Source: JBBQZL01 sp038207745
Lineage (GTDB): Bacteria > Actinomycetota > Thermoleophilia > Solirubrobacterales > 70-9
Assembly: GCA_038207745.1 (NCBI GenBank)
Contig: JBBQZL010000079.1
Coordinates: forward strand, 1-11,292
Direction of reading: 5' to 3'
DNA: 11,292 nt
Position numbers and translations under genes: made by a program
The notes under the pieces: generated by a model
Databases searched by the model: none
Seen by the model: only the letters and a program-made list of their open reading frames with translations
Told to the model about the DNA's origin: nothing
Part shown: piece after piece, positions 6,290 to 11,292 of the stretch
How positions within the stretch are numbered: the first letter of the stretch is position 1
How the letters are laid out: each line of letters opens with the position of its first letter

Positions 6290-7826
6290 GTCCTCCTCCT
6301 TGTTTGCTGGTAGCCGGCATCGCCGAAAGCTGCAGCGACTCGTCGAAACTCGTGATCAGGTCCATCGCGTCGCGGGTTCGGAGCGACGGACATTTGACTC
6401 CTGCACGGCGCTTCTCGGCCTGCTCCCGGAGTCGCGCCCGGACCGCGTCCTGGTCCACGGTGATGCAGCGCCCGTCGCGAACCACCAGGCGGCCGTCCAC
6501 GATCACGTCACGGACGCCGCCGCCCGACTCCGAGAGGGCCAGACTGGCCTCGAGGTCCTGGGATCCAGCGAGTCCGTCGCTGTTGCGATCCAGAAGGATC
6601 AGATCCGCGACCGCGCCCTCCTCGATGGCGCCTACGTCGGACCGCAAAAGCACCCCTGCACCTCCGGTGGTTGCCATCTCCAGAGCGTCGGCACCGGAGA
6701 CCCAGGATGTCCCGTCGTTGTGAATCAACGCCGCCAGCTTGATCGCGTGCCAGAGATTCTGATTATCCGAAGAGGCAGAACCATCGGTACCGAGCGCAAT
6801 CTTCACTCCGGCCGCAAGCATCTCGTCAACGGGTGCGCGACCGCTGCCGAGCCGTTGATTCGCAGCGGGGTTGTGGACCACGATTGCGTTGTGATCAGCG
6901 ATAAGTTCAATGTCCGATCGATCGACCCAGACGCTGTGGGGCAGCGAGCAACTGGGACCGAGAACGCCGAGGTCCGCGAGATCCCCGATACCCCGCCTGC
7001 CAAAGCGATCGGCACAGGTGAGCGCCTGCATCCGCGTTTCCAACAGGTGGATGTGCAGGCCGGTCCGGTGACGATCTGAAGTCTCCGCCAAGCCAGTCAG
7101 AAGCTGATCCGAGCACCATTGGACGCCGCCGGGTCCAGCGAGGATGCTGATGCGACCGCCTTCAGAACCGTGCCATCGGGAGATCAGCTCTTCAAGCAGC
7201 GCAATCGATTCCGAGGCCGGCGGAAGATCGACCTGGCGGGACATTTCAGCGTCACCCAGTTCAAACCCCCGACCTGTGGCGAAGCGACCGGTGAAGTCGA
7301 GATCGTTGACGAGTGGTGCGATCCCTGCTCGGATGCCGACCTCGCGGTAGGCACGGATGGCACCCTCTGCGGACTCGATACTCGGCGGCGTCATCCAGAG
7401 GTGGTCAACCACACTGGTCACTCCAAGCCTGAGCATCTCGACAGCTCCAGCCATCGCACATGCATAGTGATCCTCGGCGGAGAAGACCCCGGCGGTTCCG
7501 AACATCCGGATCAACCAGGGTTCCAGTTTCATTCCCTCGCCGGCACCCCTGAGGCAGTTTTCGGGTGAGTGCGTGTGGGCATTGACCAGGCCGGGCATGG
7601 CAAGCATCCCCCGGCCATCGAGAGTGTCGATCCCAGGTCCGAGCGGTTTGCTCCCAGCCGCGGCGATCGATGAGACGCGGCCTTTCTCGAGGACGACGTC
7701 CACAGAAGTTCGGTGTACGCCAGGGCGGCTCAAGAGGTCGCAGCCGGTAATTCCGATAGCCCTTGATTTCATCTGCTCGACACCCATCGCGCAGCTACGC
7801 CCCTCCTCCGATTCGCCCTCGATCAT
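6276..7826 (-). CDS. Metal-dependent amidohydrolase of the ATZ/TRZ, guanine/cytosine/MTA-deaminase group
   Basis: A 516-residue cytoplasmic TIM-barrel hydrolase. Members deaminate purine-, pyrimidine- or triazine-like rings with one divalent metal. Residues seen, numbered from the 7826 ATG: metal pair H84/H86 in VNAHTHS, metal H260 and proton-shuttling E263 in HIHLLET, H297 in PHSVWV, and metal D348 in ALGTDGSASSD. VVHNPAANQRLGSG is the usual motif before that Asp. An N-terminal beta-sandwich part (IGITGCDLL) and its C-terminal completion (VADLILLDRN, VIVDGRLVV) flank the barrel. Length exceeds the roughly 430-460 usual for the group, with about 50 extra residues at the C-terminus and possibly 18 at the N-terminus. 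Start choice is uncertain. ATG 7826 has AGGTGA just upstream; ATG 7772 (MKSRAIG) gives a more family-like N-terminus; TTG 7841 lies inside the candidate operator. It is probably the first step after import. The substrate is unknown. Confidence 0.88.
   Translation of the reverse strand: MIEGESEEGRSCAMGVEQMKSRAIGITGCDLLSRPGVHRTSVDVVLEKGRVSSIAAAGSKPLGPGIDTLDGRGMLAMPGLVNAHTHSPENCLRGAGEGMKLEPWLIRMFGTAGVFSAEDHYACAMAGAVEMLRLGVTSVVDHLWMTPPSIESAEGAIRAYREVGIRAGIAPLVNDLDFTGRFATGRGFELGDAEMSRQVDLPPASESIALLEELISRWHGSEGGRISILAGPGGVQWCSDQLLTGLAETSDRHRTGLHIHLLETRMQALTCADRFGRRGIGDLADLGVLGPSCSLPHSVWVDRSDIELIADHNAIVVHNPAANQRLGSGRAPVDEMLAAGVKIALGTDGSASSDNQNLWHAIKLAALIHNDGTSWVSGADALEMATTGGAGVLLRSDVGAIEEGAVADLILLDRNSDGLAGSQDLEASLALSESGGGVRDVIVDGRLVVRDGRCITVDQDAVRARLREQAEKRRAGVKCPSLRTRDAMDLITSFDESLQLSAMPATSKQGGGHVEK
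6290..6301 (-). promoter_or_regulatory. Strong Shine-Dalgarno of the binding-protein gene
   Basis: AAGGAGGAGGAC directly precedes ATG at 6289, with AGGAGG spaced five bases from the start. It lies inside the last codons of the amidohydrolase gene, so it can recruit ribosomes independently of upstream translation. Confidence 0.75.
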
Positions 7827-7835
7827 GTCACCTTT

Positions 7836-7859
7836 GTTCAACCCATTGAACCCGGTTCA
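7836..7859. promoter_or_regulatory. Candidate IclR operator before the amidohydrolase gene
   Basis: Two overlapping palindromes: TGAACC-C-GGTTCA (7847-7859, plus strand) and GTTCAA-CCCA-TTGAAC (7836-7851). They sit roughly 7-30 bases after the predicted transcription start of the amidohydrolase promoter and end just before the gene. The first palindrome matches 11 of 13 bases with one at the aldehyde dehydrogenase promoter (10165-10177). IclR-family regulators bind short palindromes of this size, and an IclR gene lies between the two sites. Confidence 0.6.
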
Positions 7860-7872
7860 GGATCGTGGCCGC

Positions 7873-7901
7873 AGTCTAGAGGCGCCGGCGGCCAGCGTCA
7901 A
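7873..7901 (-). promoter_or_regulatory. Predicted promoter of the amidohydrolase-transporter operon
   Basis: On the minus strand, TTGACG (-35, 7896-7901), 17 bases of spacer, then TAGACT (-10, 7873-7878). Transcription would begin near 7866, about 40 bases before ATG 7826. It lies between the IclR stop and the amidohydrolase start, so the deaminase, transporter and hydrolase genes can be expressed apart from the regulator. Confidence 0.65.
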
Positions 7902-7922
7902 GGGCACTGCGGAGAAAGTTCG

Positions 7923-8717
7923 TCAGGCCGGGCCGGCGGTCGGCCGAGTTGGCGGCGTGATGCCTGATTCGGCCATGATCGAGTCTGCCTGCCCATGGAG
8001 CAGTTGACCCGTCTCGGCGAGCATCGGACCATCGAGTTGGGTCGGAAAACCGAGCGCCAGCAGAAGAAGTTCGATCTGTCCACTGGGCCCCCAGATAGGG
8101 GCGGCAATCGCGTGGTTCTCGTTCAACTCGCCGAGACTCGACGCCCATCCCCGGACGCGAACCTCGTCGACCTCGTCGAGAAGCGAGGCCGGGCTGGTGA
8201 TCGTCGCCGGGGTGTGTGCCGGCAACCTGCCCGCCTCAACCGCCTTTGCAGCTTCGTCCCGGTCCATGCCCGAGAGCAGAACCTTGCCGAGCGCACCATC
8301 GAGAGGTCCGTAGCGACTTCCGATCGTTATCCCCACGTGAACGTCGTGTGGCGGGTAGAAACGCTCGATCACCTGGGCGTCGCCCTCGGTTGTGCGCTGT
8401 GCGACTGCAAACGAGAGCCCGTGGATCCCCGCCAGCGGCGCAATCCGATCGATTGCATTCTTGACCAACTGGATCTGGCGCGTCGCAGCTGCCCCGAGTG
8501 GAATCAGGGCCGCGCCCAGGCGATAGATCCGGGAACCCGGATCGCGGCGGACGAAGTTGTCTGCCTCGAGTGTCGAGAGAAGGTTGTGCAGCGTGCTCTT
8601 CGAGAGCCCGGTCGAAGCCGCAAGCTCGGCCTGGGTCGCCCCGGACTCCCCCCGGACTCCCAGCTCCTCGAGAATCTTGATCGCTCCGACAACGGCGGGC
8701 ACGCGGTAGTCACTCAT
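7923..8717 (-). CDS. IclR-family transcriptional regulator
   Basis: A 264-residue DNA-binding regulator. Residues 8-70 form the winged helix-turn-helix (VGAIKILEELG, then the recognition segment GLSKSTLHNLLSTLE at 37-51 and the wing RDPGSRIYRLG). Residues about 85-250 form the GAF-like effector domain, with the family segment RYGPLDGALGKVLLSG (135-150) and NENHAIAAPIWGPSG (199-213). Length is normal for the family. ATG 8717 is supported by GGTGA six bases upstream. It sits 38 bp after the aldehyde dehydrogenase gene, probably in the same transcript, and about 100 bp before the deaminase-importer operon, which has its own promoter. Related palindromes at both promoters suggest that it represses both and, through the first, itself. 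IclR proteins commonly control catabolic genes and sense a pathway intermediate; the effector here is unknown. Confidence 0.93.
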   Translation of the reverse strand: MSDYRVPAVVGAIKILEELGVRGESGATQAELAASTGLSKSTLHNLLSTLEADNFVRRDPGSRIYRLGAALIPLGAAATRQIQLVKNAIDRIAPLAGIHGLSFAVAQRTTEGDAQVIERFYPPHDVHVGITIGSRYGPLDGALGKVLLSGMDRDEAAKAVEAGRLPAHTPATITSPASLLDEVDEVRVRGWASSLGELNENHAIAAPIWGPSGQIELLLLALGFPTQLDGPMLAETGQLLHGQADSIMAESGITPPTRPTAGPA

Positions 8718-8755
8718 CGGGATTCACCATGTTGGTCCACCCGGAACGCACATGC

Positions 8756-10159
8756 CTACTCCGGCCGGGCGCGAAACCGCCGCAGGATTATCGACTTTTC
8801 GCGCGTCAGCTCCTCGATCGTGTAGCCGAGCCCCTCGCGCCCGCGGCCAGAGAGCTTGGTACCCCCGAAGGGGATCACCGGCGGCCGGTAGTTGTCGGTC
8901 CCGTTGATCACCACTCCCCCGGCCTCGAGTCGCTCGGCGATCGCGAGCGCGCGCTGTGGATCAGCCGAGAAGACGCTGGCCATCAGACCAAAGGAGGAGG
9001 CATTCGCGACCTCGATCGCGGATTCAGGGCCATCGACCGGGATCAGGCTGAACACGGGCCCGAAGATCTCCTCATTGCGAGCGACCGCTGCGCCGGCCGG
9101 GACACCGGCCATCAGGGTGGGGGCGAAAAAGGCGCCGTCGGCCCTGCCGTCACCGGCGGCGATCACCGCGCCCTCGGCCCGGGCGGTTGCAACCTGCGCG
9201 GCGACGCGCTCGGCGGCGGCGGCATGGATCAGCGGCCCAATCGTCGAGGCGGGGTCCGTTGACGGCCCGACTCGCTGCGCCGCAACGACTTCGGCAAGGC
9301 GTTCGGCAAGCTGGTCGTGCAACGAGCGCTCGATGATGATCCGCTTGCTCGCCGAGCAGGCCTGGCCGTTCATCAGCAGGCGGCCTCGGGTCACCTCGGC
9401 GGCCGCGTGGTCAATGTCGGCATCGCCGAGCACCAGACAGGCGTTGTTGCCGCCGAGCTCCAGGTGCAGGAAGCGGAGATGCTGTGCCACCGACTCGGAC
9501 ACGGCGATCCCGGCACGGGTTGATCCGGTCAGTGAAACGGCTGCGACGCCTGGAGCCCCCGCGAGTGCGGCACCGACGTCCGCTCCGCCGTTGACAGAAC
9601 GGATCACCGCCTCTGGTACGCCGGCCTCCACGAATGCCTCCCGGAATCGCTCGACCGCGAGGGGATCCTCGAGTGGCGGTTTGACGACCACCGCATTGCC
9701 GCCGACCAGGGCAGCCGCGCACTTCTCGACGAAGAGCTCGACCGGGAAGTTGAAGGGTAGGATCACGGCGATCACGCCAAGCGGTTCGCGGCGGGTGTAG
9801 GCGAGGTCCCACTCGGTTCCGTGGTTGCCCTCCGTCGGCAGCACGCGGCCAACCATCCGACGCCCCTCTTCGGCGTTGCCGTGGATCAACCCGATCGACG
9901 CCCGGACCTCGAACTCGGCCTGCGCGATCGGTTTGCCCGACTCGGACGACAGCAGCGTGGTGAGTTCCCCCCGGTCGGGGACCAGCAGCTCGGCCGCGGC
10001 GTCGAGCAGATCCGCCCTCTCTGCAACGGGCCGCTCCGCCCACTCGCGCTGGGCCGCCTGCGCAGCTGCAACGATTACGGGTACGTCAACGGGATCAGTG
10101 AGGGATACCTCGCCGAGGACCTCGTATTGCTCGGGATTCGTGATCGCGTGGACGTTCAT
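8756..10159 (-). CDS. NAD(P)+-dependent aldehyde dehydrogenase
   Basis: A 467-residue cytoplasmic enzyme that oxidises an aldehyde to the acid (or acyl derivative). All key residues are present: PFNFP (135-139) with N137, cofactor Lys K160 in VVKPP, the glycine motif TGSTRAG (211-217), general base E234 in LELGGNN, nucleophile C268 in GQACSASKR, and EEIFGPVF (363-370) with the cofactor-ribose-binding E364. Length is typical, slightly short at the N-terminus. Its TATATT promoter lies close to the start, leaving a leader of only about 13 bases and a weak Shine-Dalgarno (CGAG). It is the first gene of the transcript and is followed by the IclR gene. A likely job is to oxidise an aldehyde formed when an imported amine or ring compound is broken down, as in polyamine or semialdehyde catabolism. 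The exact substrate cannot be read from the sequence. Confidence 0.93.
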   Translation of the reverse strand: MNVHAITNPEQYEVLGEVSLTDPVDVPVIVAAAQAAQREWAERPVAERADLLDAAAELLVPDRGELTTLLSSESGKPIAQAEFEVRASIGLIHGNAEEGRRMVGRVLPTEGNHGTEWDLAYTRREPLGVIAVILPFNFPVELFVEKCAAALVGGNAVVVKPPLEDPLAVERFREAFVEAGVPEAVIRSVNGGADVGAALAGAPGVAAVSLTGSTRAGIAVSESVAQHLRFLHLELGGNNACLVLGDADIDHAAAEVTRGRLLMNGQACSASKRIIIERSLHDQLAERLAEVVAAQRVGPSTDPASTIGPLIHAAAAERVAAQVATARAEGAVIAAGDGRADGAFFAPTLMAGVPAGAAVARNEEIFGPVFSLIPVDGPESAIEVANASSFGLMASVFSADPQRALAIAERLEAGGVVINGTDNYRPPVIPFGGTKLSGRGREGLGYTIEELTREKSIILRRFRARPE

Positions 10160-10164
10160 GTCTC

Positions 10165-10189
10165 GGAACTCGGTTCACAATATAGAACC
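10165..10189. promoter_or_regulatory. Candidate IclR operator at the aldehyde dehydrogenase promoter
   Basis: Plus-strand GGAACT-C-GGTTCA (10165-10177) is the imperfect relative of the palindrome before the amidohydrolase. A further inverted repeat, GGTTC-N8-GAACC (10172-10189), surrounds the -10 element. The cluster covers the -10 box and the predicted start point, a position suited to repression. Confidence 0.55.
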
Positions 10190-10207
10190 AAGCCAAGCCT
10201 CTGTCTA
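10179..10207 (-). promoter_or_regulatory. Predicted promoter of the aldehyde dehydrogenase-IclR transcript
   Basis: On the minus strand, TAGACA (-35, 10202-10207; five of six to consensus), a 17-base spacer, then TATATT (-10, 10179-10184; five of six). Transcription should start near 10172, about 13 bases before the ATG at 10159. Confidence 0.7.
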
Positions 10208-10235
10208 ATCATGATGCAAAAGCGGCCAGACGCGA

Positions 10236-10264
10236 TGGACACCCTCGGTCCCGCCCGCTAGCCT
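10236..10264 (+). promoter_or_regulatory. Predicted promoter of the secreted Cys-repeat gene, possibly giving a leaderless mRNA
   Basis: TGGACA (-35, 10236-10241), a 17-base spacer, then TAGCCT (-10, 10259-10264). A start about 7 bases later falls at roughly 10271, only a few bases before ATG 10275. No Shine-Dalgarno precedes that ATG (CCTCCACATCCAT), so leaderless or near-leaderless translation is a coherent reading. The -10 box is weak, so this is less certain than the two minus-strand promoters. Confidence 0.45.
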
Positions 10265-10274
10265 CCACATCCAT

Positions 10275-11228
10275 ATGAAGAAAAGGGCAGGGGTCCTCAT
10301 ATTGATGCTGCTGTTGCTCGGCCTCGGCACGACGGCGATTTCAGTCGCGGCCAGAAAAGCTGCCTCCGACAAGGGGGCGACCAAGAAGCTGAGCGCCGCT
10401 CTGCCGTCAGGCTCGACCGCCTTCGGAAGCGCCAGATGCGCGAAGAAAACCCACGCAACCGGCGGCGGCTTCGCGGTTGACAACGGATACGACCCCTCGG
10501 TCACGCCCGCGACAGGAACCAACTCCCGCCCGCAGAATCTCTTCCCGTCCGGCAATCGGACCTGGTCATCCAGCATCTCATCGACTTTGAACACATCGCC
10601 AACCAACACGACGTCGTATGTCAGGTGCGAGAAGAACAGGTTCAGCAGAAATGCCGGGACGATCTCGGGCTCGTTCACCCTGTCGCCGCTCACCGCCAGC
10701 ACGATCAAGCTGGTCTGTCCGACGAGCACGCGTGTGGTCAGCGGTGGCTACTCCGTCTCACCCTCATTCGACGCGACTGCCCAGGCCGGCACCACCGCCG
10801 ACCAACTCTGGGTCACCCAGAACCGCCGCACCAAGACAAGAGAGTGGCGGGTTACAGCCGCATATCGCTCTGGTTCGCCCGCAACCGTGAAGGGATACGA
10901 GGTATGCGAGCGCAAGAAGGTCAGCCGGCGCACGAAGACCGCCGCGATCTCGGAGCACAGCAGGCTGGTCCCCTTCAGCGACAAGACGCGTGCCTCGTCA
11001 ACAGCGAGATGCAGCAAAAATCAGCATGCGGTCTCGGGCGGCTTCCTGCTCTCGCCGGAGCTACAGCCCCGTGAGACCGGGGCACTGCCGTTTGCATTCG
11101 TCGACGCGTCAATGCCGGTCGGCTCAAATGCCTGGAAGAGCAGGTTGTTTGCACCGATCCAGACCACAACACCAGGCCTGGCTCTGACCACCTACGTCTA
11201 CTGCCGCTCCAACAAGGTCAAGCGCTGA
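10275..11228 (+). CDS. Secreted protein with three tandem two-cysteine repeats, function unknown
   Basis: A 317-residue protein I cannot assign to a named family. It has a signal peptide: MKKR, then a Leu/Val-rich core (7-22), then a probable cleavage site near A25/A26 (SVAA-RK). The mature part holds three repeats starting at C55, C148 and C246. Each has Cys, a Gly-Gly-aromatic motif ending 10 residues later (TGGGF, SGGYS, SGGF), a Trp 41-43 residues after the first Cys (W97, W191, W287), and closes with Y-x-x-Cys at C118, C211 and C310. Cys-to-Cys distances are 63, 63 and 64, so three intra-repeat disulfides are likely. The mature chain is rich in Ser, Thr, Arg and Lys with few acidic residues, suggesting a basic surface or extracellular protein. 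There is no membrane anchor or sorting signal. It is divergent from the catabolic genes and probably unrelated to them. The start is set by the signal peptide, as no Shine-Dalgarno is visible. Confidence 0.85.
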   Translation: MKKRAGVLILMLLLLGLGTTAISVAARKAASDKGATKKLSAALPSGSTAFGSARCAKKTHATGGGFAVDNGYDPSVTPATGTNSRPQNLFPSGNRTWSSSISSTLNTSPTNTTSYVRCEKNRFSRNAGTISGSFTLSPLTASTIKLVCPTSTRVVSGGYSVSPSFDATAQAGTTADQLWVTQNRRTKTREWRVTAAYRSGSPATVKGYEVCERKKVSRRTKTAAISEHSRLVPFSDKTRASSTARCSKNQHAVSGGFLLSPELQPRETGALPFAFVDASMPVGSNAWKSRLFAPIQTTTPGLALTTYVYCRSNKVKR

Positions 11229-11292
11229 GCCCAGAGTCGTCCCGGGCCTGAAGCGGGCCAGGAAGGTGCGCCCGAGGCTAGCCGAGTTCGGG
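11229..11292. other. Non-coding tail of the window
   Basis: These 64 bases follow the stop of the secreted protein gene. They hold GC-rich short repeats (GGGCC twice; CCCGA..TCGGG ending exactly at the edge) but no hairpin with a T-tract inside the window. I cannot support a gene or a terminator here. Confidence 0.4.

Noticed and set aside
6138..7079. A 313-codon plus-strand frame opposite the amidohydrolase
   Set aside because: The minus strand encodes the full metal-ligand set of an amidohydrolase. The antisense product has low-complexity, unrecognisable sequence and no ribosome binding site.
7927..7945. GGCCG-gcggt-CGGCC inverted repeat near the IclR stop as a terminator
   Set aside because: The stem is only 5 bp, lies inside the coding region and has no T-tract on either strand.
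8892..9800. A 302-codon plus-strand frame opposite the aldehyde dehydrogenase
   Set aside because: Its composition (Ala/Ser/Pro/Arg runs) is what the complement of a high-GC gene gives; the aldehyde dehydrogenase on the other strand has every catalytic residue.
11271..11292. CCCGA..TCGGG inverted repeat at the right edge as a terminator of the secreted protein gene
   Set aside because: The arms are 5 bp with a 12-base loop, and the window ends before any T-tract could be seen.

Overview
The window is high-GC DNA with tightly packed genes, frequent TTG starts, ATGA stop/start overlaps and recognisable -35/-10 promoters. This suggests an actinobacterium. The secreted Cys-repeat protein and the overall gene set make me lean towards the Thermoleophilia/Solirubrobacterales, but that is an impression from protein style, not a measured placement.

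Layout. Nine genes lie on the minus strand and read from right to left: an aldehyde dehydrogenase (8756-10159), an IclR-type regulator (7923-8717), a metal-dependent amidohydrolase/deaminase (6276-7826), a BMP-family solute-binding lipoprotein (5258-6289), a double ATP-binding subunit (3675-5198), two permeases (2581-3678 and 1639-2571), a nitrilase-superfamily hydrolase (705-1628) and a class II histone-deacetylase-like hydrolase that runs off the left edge (1-708). One gene at the right end (10275-11228) is on the plus strand. It encodes a secreted protein built of three two-cysteine repeats.

How the genes fit together. The lipoprotein, ATPase and two permeases form a complete BMP/NupNOPQ-type ABC importer, a family best known for nucleosides. 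It is surrounded by three different C-N bond hydrolases (deaminase, nitrilase-type amidase, HDAC-type deacetylase) and an aldehyde dehydrogenase. No nucleoside phosphorylase, nucleosidase or kinase is present. The simplest reading is uptake and stepwise breakdown of a nitrogen-rich small molecule: a nucleobase-like, amide-bearing or acetylated amine compound. The substrate cannot be named from sequence.

Regulation. Two good minus-strand promoters are visible, one before the aldehyde dehydrogenase and one in the IclR-amidohydrolase gap. Both carry a related palindrome (TGAACCGGGTTCA and TGAACCGAGTTCC) at or just after the predicted start of transcription. This is a strong candidate operator for the IclR protein encoded between them. 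No RNA genes, CRISPR arrays, insertion sequences or integration sites were seen.
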